This document shows positions 56,366 to 64,000 of a stretch of 64,000 bases of DNA, one piece after another. The position numbers and the translations under genes were made by a program. Under the pieces are notes generated by a model that was not told the DNA's origin, did no database searches, and worked only from the letters and a program-made list of their open reading frames with translations. The first letter of the stretch is position 1. Every line of letters begins with the position of its first letter. The DNA is from Gammaproteobacteria bacterium (GTDB lineage: Bacteria; Pseudomonadota; Gammaproteobacteria; Pseudomonadales; Moraxellaceae): contig JAGWUI010000002.1 in NCBI GenBank assembly GCA_028868515.1, positions 110,388 to 174,387 on the forward strand. Direction: 5' to 3'.

Positions 56366-59300
56366 TGTCAGAAGTTGTGCCACAAGCATCGCCCCAGTCA
56401 TCACAAAGAGCTGATCTTTCAAATCAATCCGAAACCATTAAACCAATTATTCCAATAGAAATTAAAAATCTACCTATGGCACGCGACCGTCATCGTTTGT
56501 CGATGCTTGCGCGTGGCCAATCAAGAAATCAGTGCAAAGACGGAAAGCCGCAAGACAAAGAAAAGCACACTCAACTCTTAGAAAAATCGACAGCTGAAGT
56601 CGCTGCACGTTTTGCTCGACTACCCAAAATCACCTTAAATACAGAATTGCCAGTCAGCCAATCCGCCGATGTGCTGATTGAAGCAATTGAAAAAAATCAG
56701 GTCATTATCGTCGCTGGTGAAACAGGTTCAGGAAAAACTACGCAATTACCAAAGCTGGCAATGCTTGCTGGTCGTGGTTTGACAGGTTTGATTGGTCACA
56801 CGCAGCCACGTCGTCTAGCTGCGCGTAGCGTATCGCAGCGGATTGCCGAGGAGCTAGGCGAGCCATTAGGAAAATCTGTCGGCTTCAAAGTTCGCTTTAA
56901 CGAAACTGGCGATAACGATGCGTTTATTCGTTTGATGACAGATGGGATTTTGCTAGCGGAACTGGCGCATGATCGCTTTCTGACCAAGTACGATACGCTG
57001 ATTATTGATGAGGCACATGAGCGCAGCTTAAATATTGATTTTATCTTGGGTTATGTGCGGCAGATATTGCCAAAACGTCCTGATTTAAAAGTCATTATTA
57101 CGTCTGCAACGCTGGATGTTAACCGTTTTAGTCGTTATTTTAATGATGCACCTGTGTTTACGGTTGAAGGGCGGAGTTATCCTGTTGAAGTGCGTTATCG
57201 TCCAATTTCAGATCTACCTGTAGGCGGTAGTGATGATGACGAGTTTGATAACTTTGAGGAGAATCTGCCACGTGCTGTCGTTGCAGCGGTAGAGGAGTGT
57301 TATCAGGATGCCGTCAATAAAGGTCATCCGCAAAAAGCCGATATTCTGATTTTTGCCAGTACCGAAGCTGAAATTCGTGAACTGCAAGAAGCGTTAAATC
57401 GGTATGGGCCGAAGCATACGGAAGTTTTGCCGCTTTATGCGCGTTTAGCGCTCGCTGAACAGCAACGGATTTTTAATCCATCAGGCAAGGGGCGGCGGAT
57501 TATCATCGCCACCAACGTCGCGGAAACGGCACTGACCGTTCCGAACATTCATTATGTGATTGATTCAGGCTTTGCGCGGATTTCGCGTTATTCCTATCGC
57601 TCACGTGTGCAGCGTCTACCGATCGAAGCCATTAGCCAAGCGGCTGCAAATCAACGGAAAGGGCGTTGTGGTCGTATTGCAGCGGGTGTTTGTATTCGCT
57701 TATATAGCGAAGAAGATTTTTTAGGTCGTCCAGAGTTTACTGAACCAGAAATTCGCCGAACGAATCTAGCTTCTGTGCTGCTGCAAATGGCAAATCTGGG
57801 CTTAGGTACGTTTGACGAATTCGAATTCATTGAGCCACCTGATTATCGCTTAGTTAATGATGGTACGAAGCTGCTGGTTGAACTCGGTGCATTAGTTGAA
57901 GGCGAATCAAGGCTCACACCTATCGGTCAGCAAATGGCAAAAATGCCGATTGATCCGCGTTTATCACGCATGATTTTGGCTGGTTCGCATTTTGGTGTGT
58001 TACATGACACGCTAATTATTGTCAGTGCATTGTCCGTACAAGATCCGCGTGAACGTCCTGCGGATAAACAAACGCAAGCAGATCAAAAACATGCGTTATT
58101 TAAAGAAAAAGACTCAGACTTCTTGTTCTATACCAAGCTGTGGAAGGTTTTAGCTGAACAAAAAGGCGAGATGACCGAGAATCAGCGTCGTAATTTTGCA
58201 AGACAGCATTATTTAAGCTGGCTTCGGATTCGTGAATGGAAACAAACGCATAAGCAATTATTAGAGTTAGCGGAACAACTCAAACTCTCATTCAACGAAA
58301 CCAAGATTTTTGACGAAAAAATTAATAAATATGTTACAGGTAACGCAAGAAAAGCAGAAATTGCAGATGAAGATGGTTATGTCCGTCCCGCGAATTATGA
58401 AAATCTGCATCGTGCGTTATTAACTGGATTATTGTCTTTTGTGGCGCAAAAGACCGATCAAAAAAATGAGTACATGGCGGTTCGTCAGCAAAAAACACGC
58501 ATTTTCCCATCAAGTACATTACATAAAAATAATGCGGCGTGGGTGATGGCATTTGAAATTGTTGAAACCAGTCAAGTGTTTATGCGTACGCTTGCCAAAA
58601 TTGAGCCTGAATGGATTATTTCGGCAGCGCGTGGATTGCTCAAATATCATTATTTTGAGCCGCATTGGTCAAAGAAAGCAGGTCTGGTGAATGCTTATGC
58701 GCAGATTTCTTTGTTTGGCTTGATTATTCAATCCCGACAATTGGTTAATTACGAAAAAATTAACCAAAAAGAATCTCATGAAATTTTCTTGCGCGATGGT
58801 TTGGTGACTGCGGAACTTGGCGTAACACCGCCATTCTTAAAGCATAACGTGCAGATGCTTGAAGATGTACAGCGGATTGAAGATAAGCTGCGTCGCCGTG
58901 ATTTGTTGGTGGACGAAGAAACGCTCTATGCGTTTTACCAAAATCGTGTGCCTGAAACGATTGCCAGTCGGCGTGCATTTGAAGATTGGCGGAGTGACGT
59001 TGAGAAGAGCAAACCGAAGTTTCTCTATCTGACTGAAGCAGATATTCTTGCTGATTCTGTCCCAGATACGGATGCGTTTCCAGAGAAGCTACAAGTTGGC
59101 AAACTGACTTTACCCGCGCGTTATGTGTTTGATCCTGCGGGTGATGATGATGGCGCGATTCTGACTATTCCTGTGCAAGCCTTACCACAGCTTGATGCCA
59201 ATGCGTTGTCATGGGGGATTCAAGGTTGGCGGTTTGAGCTGGTGGAGGCATTGCTGAAGTCATTGCCGAAAGATCAGCGTCGAAAACTTGTACCCATTCC

Positions 59301-60420
59301 TGATACTGCTGAACGGATTTATGATGATTTGAAGCCTTTGTCGGGTTTAAACATTGCAAGTGAAATTGTGCGTGTGTTGAATATGCATGATATTCGACCT
59401 GACAGCTTTGACTTTACGACGATTCCGTTGTATTTACGCCCAATGATTGAAGTTATTAACGAGCGTAAGCAAGTGATTGCTAAAGGTCGTGATTTATCTG
59501 AGCTTTTAGCGAAATGTAAATCTCAGACGACAACGCCATTAAGCAATGCCAACCAAGACAAATTAGGCGCAATCAACACATTCCCTGAGCGTTTTCATTT
59601 TGAAAGTGCGCGCTCGATTTCAGGTTTGCAAGTCAGCCAATATCAAGCCCTTGTTCCTGCTAAAAATAGTTCAAATCAAAATAATGTTTGCGATGAAACT
59701 GTTTCTATTCAGATTTTTACTGATGAAAAAACCGCGCGCGTAGCGCATCGGCAGGGTGTTTTGCATTTATTTTCGTTACAGGTAACGGAACTTGCTAAGC
59801 AACTCAAGAAGCAATTACCCAAAACATTAATTTTGACGTTTGCGCCACTTGGTAATCAAGCTGCTTTAGAAAATCTACTCATACGAGCAACTTTAGATGC
59901 AACTTTTCAAAAGCTGCCAATGAATAAGACTGAATTTGATGCCATGCTTGCGCAAGATAAGCCGAAGTTTTTATCGACTGGGCAACAAGTGTTGAAAGAG
60001 CTCACCGAGATTTTTGTATCGTGGCAAACGATACGTCGCCAATTATTGACATTGAATCAAAATGTATTTGGGCGAAATATGGATGATATCGAAGATCAGC
60101 TTGATGCTTTGCATTTGAATGATTTTGTTTATCGGATTGATCCCGAGCATTGGCGACAATACCCACGTTATCTCAAAGCATTAGAGCTTCGTTTAGAGCG
60201 TCTGCCGAATAGTCTAAGTAAGGATAACGATAGCATTAAAGTGATAGATCCTTTTATGTTGCGTTTGAAAGATCGAGATAGTGAGCCTGCGTTAGCCGAG
60301 TTTCGTTGGTCATTGGAAGAGTTACGGATTTCGTTATTTGCCCAACCGATGAAAACGCGAACGCCTGTGTCACCAACAAGACTGGACAAACTCTGGCAAG
60401 CGGTGGAAACTAGGCGATAG
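56365..60420 (+). CDS. hrpA: ATP-dependent RNA helicase HrpA
   Basis: A 1351-residue DEAH helicase (E. coli HrpA 1300). Walker A GETGSGKTTQLPK is at about 119, DEAH at about 215, SATLD at about 245, and QRKGRCGRIAAGVCIRLY at about 430. A winged-helix/ratchet/OB module and a long HrpA-specific C-terminus follow. In E. coli it rescues stalled ribosomes. It overlaps queD by one base. Confidence 0.95.
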   Translation: MSEVVPQASPQSSQRADLSNQSETIKPIIPIEIKNLPMARDRHRLSMLARGQSRNQCKDGKPQDKEKHTQLLEKSTAEVAARFARLPKITLNTELPVSQSADVLIEAIEKNQVIIVAGETGSGKTTQLPKLAMLAGRGLTGLIGHTQPRRLAARSVSQRIAEELGEPLGKSVGFKVRFNETGDNDAFIRLMTDGILLAELAHDRFLTKYDTLIIDEAHERSLNIDFILGYVRQILPKRPDLKVIITSATLDVNRFSRYFNDAPVFTVEGRSYPVEVRYRPISDLPVGGSDDDEFDNFEENLPRAVVAAVEECYQDAVNKGHPQKADILIFASTEAEIRELQEALNRYGPKHTEVLPLYARLALAEQQRIFNPSGKGRRIIIATNVAETALTVPNIHYVIDSGFARISRYSYRSRVQRLPIEAISQAAANQRKGRCGRIAAGVCIRLYSEEDFLGRPEFTEPEIRRTNLASVLLQMANLGLGTFDEFEFIEPPDYRLVNDGTKLLVELGALVEGESRLTPIGQQMAKMPIDPRLSRMILAGSHFGVLHDTLIIVSALSVQDPRERPADKQTQADQKHALFKEKDSDFLFYTKLWKVLAEQKGEMTENQRRNFARQHYLSWLRIREWKQTHKQLLELAEQLKLSFNETKIFDEKINKYVTGNARKAEIADEDGYVRPANYENLHRALLTGLLSFVAQKTDQKNEYMAVRQQKTRIFPSSTLHKNNAAWVMAFEIVETSQVFMRTLAKIEPEWIISAARGLLKYHYFEPHWSKKAGLVNAYAQISLFGLIIQSRQLVNYEKINQKESHEIFLRDGLVTAELGVTPPFLKHNVQMLEDVQRIEDKLRRRDLLVDEETLYAFYQNRVPETIASRRAFEDWRSDVEKSKPKFLYLTEADILADSVPDTDAFPEKLQVGKLTLPARYVFDPAGDDDGAILTIPVQALPQLDANALSWGIQGWRFELVEALLKSLPKDQRRKLVPIPDTAERIYDDLKPLSGLNIASEIVRVLNMHDIRPDSFDFTTIPLYLRPMIEVINERKQVIAKGRDLSELLAKCKSQTTTPLSNANQDKLGAINTFPERFHFESARSISGLQVSQYQALVPAKNSSNQNNVCDETVSIQIFTDEKTARVAHRQGVLHLFSLQVTELAKQLKKQLPKTLILTFAPLGNQAALENLLIRATLDATFQKLPMNKTEFDAMLAQDKPKFLSTGQQVLKELTEIFVSWQTIRRQLLTLNQNVFGRNMDDIEDQLDALHLNDFVYRIDPEHWRQYPRYLKALELRLERLPNSLSKDNDSIKVIDPFMLRLKDRDSEPALAEFRWSLEELRISLFAQPMKTRTPVSPTRLDKLWQAVETRR

Positions 60421-60728
60421 TTTGTAACAATTTCTTGCAAAACTGATATTTTATGAGAAAGTATCTTTGCTTATGAAGTGATTATTGTTGATGGCTTTTT
60501 TATAGGGTTTACTTATCGTATGCCTGAAAATCCCTCCTAACCTCCCTTTCTAAAGGGAGGAACTTTTCCCCTCTTTAGAAAAGAGGGGTTAGGGGAGATT
60601 TGAAGGGATTGATAAATAAAAACTTAGAATTGATGGAAATAGCAATCATAGAAGTACAGATAGTTATGCTGTTAAAGCATGAATGTTGAGAATTGATTTT
60701 TTAAAAATTGTCGTTAACGAGGTTTGAT
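60421..60728. repeat. intergenic region with nested palindromes (60529-60602)
   Basis: No gene is supported. At 60529-60602 two hairpins lie side by side: CCTCCCTTT/AAAGGGAGG and CCCCTCTTT/AAAGAGGGG. They sit inside outer arms of the type AATCCCTCCTAAC...GTTAGGGGAGATT. The structure looks like a mobile intergenic palindromic repeat and would fold strongly, perhaps ending hrpA transcription. Confidence 0.6.
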
Positions 60729-61874
60729 ATGAGTATTCGCATTACAGGTACAGGATTGTACATTCCGCCATTTTCAATTAGTAATGAAGAACTTGCGGCG
60801 AGTTTGAATGCTCATGTTGAACAATATAATGCTGAACATGCAGCTGAAATTGAAGCGGGCACTGTTGAAGCCAAGCAAGGTACTTCAGCAATTTTTATCG
60901 AAAAAGCATCGGGTATTAAAGCGCGCTACGTCATGAACAAAGACGGTTTGCTTGATCCAAAGCGTTTAGCTCCGATCATTCCAGAACGTAGTGATGATGA
61001 AATTTCAATTCAAGCTGAGATTGCAGTTGCAGCGGCAAAGGATGCGCTGAAAGCTGCAAATTTAACTGCTGATGATATTGATATGGTGTTGGTTGCTTGC
61101 TCAAATATGCAGCGTCCATATCCCGCAGTTGCGATTGAAGTACAAGGTGCGCTGGGTATGACGCATGGCTTTGGTTTTGACATGAATGTTGCTTGTAGTG
61201 CAGCAACTTTTGGTCTAGAACAAGCGTTTAATGCTATTAAAGCAGGTTCAGCTAAACGTGTGTTGATGGTGAATCCAGAAATTACTTCAGGTCATAATAA
61301 TTTCAGTACACGCGATAGCCATTTCATTTTTGGTGACGTGTGTACTGCGGTGATTGTTGAAGAAACTGATAGTAAGCCTGGTTTTGAAATTGTCAGTACC
61401 AAGTTGTTTACCCAGTTTTCTAATGCGATTCGCAACAACTTTGGCTTTCTCAATCGTGGAGATGAGTCAGGCATTGGTAAGCCAGATAAATTATTCCGCC
61501 AAGATGGTCGTCGTGTGTTCCGCGAAGTGTCACCTGTTGTTGCTCAAATGATTACTGATCATGTGACAGCCAATGGTTTAGATGTGCATCAACTCAGCCG
61601 TTTCTGGCTGCATCAGGCCAACGGCACAATGAATAAATTCATTTTAAAAATGATTTTAGGCAAAGAATCTTCGGCAGATGGTACATCTGATTATGAATAT
61701 AATCCTGAACTTGCGCCGATTATTTTGGATGAGTTTGCTAATACCAGCTCGGCAGGTTCAATCATTGCATTTCATCGCTATTCACAGGATTTAAAGGTCG
61801 GTGATATCGGTGTCATTTGTTCATTTGGTGCGGGTTATTCCATTGGCTCAGTGATTGTTAAAAAAGTTGCTTAA
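60729..61874 (+). CDS. beta-ketoacyl-ACP synthase III-like (FabH superfamily)
   Basis: A 381-residue thiolase-fold enzyme. [11 protein letters not shown] carries the catalytic Cys (about 155), [14 protein letters not shown] the His (about 296) and [10 protein letters not shown] the Asn (about 338). It is longer than FabH (317), with an insertion around residues 20-60, as in the PA3286-type group that takes medium-chain acyl-CoA into fatty acid synthesis. That substrate is inferred from resemblance only. ATG 60729 starts [14 protein letters not shown]. Confidence 0.87.
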   Translation: MSIRITGTGLYIPPFSISNEELAASLNAHVEQYNAEHAAEIEAGTVEAKQGTSAIFIEKASGIKARYVMNKDGLLDPKRLAPIIPERSDDEISIQAEIAVAAAKDALKAANLTADDIDMVLVACSNMQRPYPAVAIEVQGALGMTHGFGFDMNVACSAATFGLEQAFNAIKAGSAKRVLMVNPEITSGHNNFSTRDSHFIFGDVCTAVIVEETDSKPGFEIVSTKLFTQFSNAIRNNFGFLNRGDESGIGKPDKLFRQDGRRVFREVSPVVAQMITDHVTANGLDVHQLSRFWLHQANGTMNKFILKMILGKESSADGTSDYEYNPELAPIILDEFANTSSAGSIIAFHRYSQDLKVGDIGVICSFGAGYSIGSVIVKKVA

Positions 61875-61960
61875 CTTACAAATTAAGTGATTGATATGAT
61901 GCTTTAAGAGTTATATCAATCACGACAAATGATCAATACAGATGACATGGATGTCTTAGG

Positions 61961-62569
61961 ATGAAAGATGCTTGGCTTAAGATAGTAGTCATCTGTCTTG
62001 TAATTTATTGTGCTTTGACGAGTTTTATGCATCGCGCTATTCATCATCCAGATGGTCTGGTGCTGGCTGCTCATGATCCCATTCAGACTGATACCACAGA
62101 TACTCCTTTTCCCTTTAAAGAATACACAATTCAGCCACTTGCGGATTTTGTGATTGATGCACGTGTGTTATCTACGGAACGGTATTATTGGGATGCTGGT
62201 TCTGATCTCGTGCCAGTTGATCTGGCATTGGGCTGGGGGCGGATGTCTGATTCAGCAGTGATTAAACAACTCAAGATTTCGCAAAGTGGTCGTTTTTACT
62301 TTTATCAATATAATTTTCCTGCACCGATTCCTCCAGAGGAAATGATTTCTCACAGTGCGAATATGCACATGATTCCATCGACTAAAGCAATTGAAAGTGA
62401 ATTAAAGAGTGTTAGGGTTGGGCAGGTTGTTCATATTACAGGTCATTTAGTTGAAGCAACGATTCCAGAGAAACATTGGAAATGGCGTAGTTCATTATCA
62501 CGGAATGATAGTGGTAATGGTGCGTGTGAGTTAGTTTGGGTAAAGAGTTTGAGTGTAACGGATCATTAG
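61961..62569 (+). CDS. hypothetical membrane-anchored protein
   Basis: A 202-residue protein with an N-terminal membrane helix (KIVVICLVIYCALTSF) and a periplasmic-looking beta-rich domain (YYWDAGSDLVPVDLALGWGRMSD, VRVGQVVHITGHLVEA, then CELVWVKSL). The latter phrases resemble an OB-like fold. I recognise no named family. It is preceded by TTAGGATG and stands alone between the KAS III gene and an IS. Confidence 0.6.
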   Translation: MKDAWLKIVVICLVIYCALTSFMHRAIHHPDGLVLAAHDPIQTDTTDTPFPFKEYTIQPLADFVIDARVLSTERYYWDAGSDLVPVDLALGWGRMSDSAVIKQLKISQSGRFYFYQYNFPAPIPPEEMISHSANMHMIPSTKAIESELKSVRVGQVVHITGHLVEATIPEKHWKWRSSLSRNDSGNGACELVWVKSLSVTDH

Positions 62570-62659
62570 TGTTAACGAGATGATAGACGGCTCAAACCAT
62601 TTAGAATAAGTGGATAAATTTTGATATATTAGGCGGCATTTTTTAGATTAAGAAAATCC

Positions 62660-62926
62660 ATGCAATCCATAAAAAAGAGTTTCAATTTTTTTGAGTGTCT
62701 CAAAGAGCCTGAAGATTTTCTTAATAAGAAGATGGATCATTATCGTACTTTAAGTGCGATTATCTCTTTTTTATTAGCGCTGCAAGGTGCTGTTTCATGG
62801 ATCTGGGATTATTATATTGATTCCATTGGCGCGCAAAACACAATTGGGCTGCGATTATATTTTTTATTATTTATTCTTGTCGCTCCTGCATTTAAATATA
62901 TTAAAAATAACCTGAATCTCGTTTAA
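62660..62926 (+). CDS. small membrane protein, 3' end altered by IS982 insertion
   Basis: The product has 88 residues and two predicted helices (SAIISFLLALQGAVSWIW and IGLRLYFLLFILVAPAFKYI). The last five residues and the stop come from the IS end: the native frame reaches 62908, then the IS provides NLNLV-stop. Reading across the rejoined target would give ...IKN-KLMF and a stop at 63911-63913, 87 residues in all, so the protein is hardly changed. Its function is not recognised. Confidence 0.55.
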   Translation: MQSIKKSFNFFECLKEPEDFLNKKMDHYRTLSAIISFLLALQGAVSWIWDYYIDSIGAQNTIGLRLYFLLFILVAPAFKYIKNNLNLV

Positions 62927-63894
62927 GCCCCGACAAAAGACTTGACCTGAGCCTTGATTGTTACGCATTGATAAGCAATCAGCGATGCATAAATATGAGC
63001 AATATAACCTTGCCATGAACGATGCCTAGAGTGTTCAAGTCCTAGATCATCCTTCAACTGACTATTGACCGTTTCAATCAAATTACGCTGGCACATATAG
63101 TGTTCTTCCTCCTCAGATAAATCTGCCTGTGGCATATTTGCACGAGAACGAGTCACCATTTTGCAATGTTGATTGCTAAGTAACTGCTTATAAAGCTTAG
63201 ATATATATCCTCTGTCACCAAACATCTTACCTTGGACAGGGTGCATTTGAAATAGTGGAAATAAAACACTGACATCAGAGACATTTCCTGCGGTGACTAG
63301 TGCTGAAACGATTTCACAAGCTCGATTAACAATGAAATGAAGCTTGAAGCCATAAAACCAACCAGTCGAAGATTTACCACGACCAGCGGTCGCACGAAAA
63401 GTACGATGACGACTAATGCGAGTGTTTTTACAAACCGTGAGCGGTGTTGAATCTACGAAATGAATATGATCTTGCTTTGGCTTAACCAACAATGCCTCAA
63501 AGAAAGCTGCAATTGCTTGCGCGTGTTGAGCCACCAACGCATTGATGCGTTGATAAGACGGAAATATCTTAAAATCTTTACGGTGATAAAAGCTAACAAA
63601 AGCAATGAAGTGCTTGAATGTTTTAAAATGACTTAGATGAAACCACGTTGCCAAGAAGATGATTTCCGAAAGTTCAAGAAAAGCATTTCTGCATCGCTTG
63701 ATCACACCAGAATCTTTGAGACTTTTGAGGTAAATTGGCTTAAAACGAATACAAAAATCGTCAATGAGACAGAATAATTCGGTATGATCGTACATGGTGG
63801 TTGTCTTGATTGTTGTTTGTGAGAATTCAACAAGTTGAGACAATCACCACTTTTTCAAGGTCTTATTTCGAGATTCTTATCCGAGATTCAGGTT
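62909..63894 (-). mobile_element. IS982-family insertion sequence, complete
   Basis: It is about 986 bp. The inverted ends AACCTGAATCTCG and (right) CGAGATTCAGGTT match perfectly for 13 bp. The flanks show AAAT on both sides (62905-62908 and 63895-63898), a short probable target duplication in AT-rich DNA, so the exact boundary is uncertain by a few bases. It carries one transposase gene on the minus strand. Confidence 0.85.
62923..63795 (-). CDS. IS982-family transposase
   Basis: A 290-residue DDE transposase from ATG 63795 (MYDHTELFCLIDDFCIRFKP); an extension of 16 residues to 63843 is open but not typical. The triad is visible as HFVDSTPLTVC (Asp), MFGDRGYISK (Asp) and RNLIETVNSQLKDD (Glu). 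The frame is intact, so the element is probably active. Confidence 0.92.
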   Translation of the reverse strand: MYDHTELFCLIDDFCIRFKPIYLKSLKDSGVIKRCRNAFLELSEIIFLATWFHLSHFKTFKHFIAFVSFYHRKDFKIFPSYQRINALVAQHAQAIAAFFEALLVKPKQDHIHFVDSTPLTVCKNTRISRHRTFRATAGRGKSSTGWFYGFKLHFIVNRACEIVSALVTAGNVSDVSVLFPLFQMHPVQGKMFGDRGYISKLYKQLLSNQHCKMVTRSRANMPQADLSEEEEHYMCQRNLIETVNSQLKDDLGLEHSRHRSWQGYIAHIYASLIAYQCVTIKAQVKSFVGA

Positions 63895-63924
63895 AAATAA
63901 GCTCATGTTTTAGATACTACTCCA

Positions 63925-64000
63925 TTATCCAAGCCCAGCAAGCTCCCTCATCAGACGATCTAAAAATAGGTGTTGTACTTCTGGTGAGACTCGCTGTGCA
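63925..64000 (-). CDS. 3' end of an unidentified gene, cut by window edge
   Basis: The minus strand frame ends ...EVQHLFLDRLMRELAGLG and stops at 63925-63927; it is open to the window edge. With only 24 residues no family can be named. Confidence 0.35.
   Translation of the reverse strand, partial: AQRVSPEVQHLFLDRLMRELAGLG

Overview
The window looks like a chromosomal segment of a gammaproteobacterium of the Moraxellaceae, most likely Acinetobacter or a close relative. This is inferred from the AT-rich coding style, an Hfq with a long glycine-rich tail, the order lptD/surA next to amgK-murU, a type I glutamine synthetase with a sigma54-type promoter, class II aldolase plus phosphoglycerate kinase, and an IS982-family element. 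No rRNA, tRNA or CRISPR array was seen. Most of the window is housekeeping DNA; the accessory or mobile material is at about 4.3-5.3 kb, 5.3-17.3 kb, 17.7-17.9 kb, 54.9-55.7 kb, 60.5 kb and 61.9-63.9 kb.

Layout. 1-4.3 kb: the end of an alpha/beta hydrolase, an RluA-type pseudouridine synthase and the RNA polymerase recycling ATPase RapA. 4.3-5.3 kb: an unrecognised small gene and a broken REP-associated transposase (RAYT). 5.3-9.6 kb: a fatty-acid-hydroxylase-like di-iron protein, a DUF2804 protein and two tandem paralogous AraC regulators. 9.9-17.2 kb: an overlapping operon of a UGT-like glycosyltransferase and a complete tripartite RND pump (outer membrane lipoprotein, lipoprotein adaptor, permease), ending at a REP doublet. 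17.3-20.5 kb: a thioesterase, a 98-bp MITE and rsmG-parA-parB. 20.6-26.4 kb: exbB-exbD-msbA-lpxK-kdsB-holB, joining lipid A/LOS assembly and export to an energising complex and the clamp-loader delta' subunit.

26.6-33.1 kb: a small acidic protein, a UPF0149 protein, a DUF421 membrane protein, pgk, an alanine-rich repeat lipoprotein, the class II aldolase, and glnA behind a sigma54 promoter with NtrC-like sites. 33.2-39.6 kb: a DUF4124 protein, ubiC-ubiA for ubiquinone, and tsaE-mutL-miaA-hfq. 39.9-46.8 kb: surA and lptD (outer membrane biogenesis) on the minus strand, divergent from amgK-murU (cell wall sugar recycling) and xerC. 46.9-51.3 kb: a predicted metal-dependent hydrolase behind operator-like repeats, etfB-etfA, pilZ and a TatD nuclease. 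51.4-56.4 kb: a TetR regulator, the four minor type II secretion pseudopilins gspH-I-J-K, an orphan degenerate Hint-domain protein and a QueD homologue overlapping hrpA. 56.4-64 kb: hrpA, nested palindromes, a KAS III-like synthase, two unrecognised membrane-associated proteins and an IS982 insertion at the 3' end of the second.

No clearly new defence or biosynthetic system is visible. The strongest leads are the glycosyltransferase coupled to an RND pump beside duplicated AraC regulators, the orphan Hint protein lacking its nucleophile, the RAYT remnant with its REP doublet, and the repeated TTGTC/GACAA operator-like sites.
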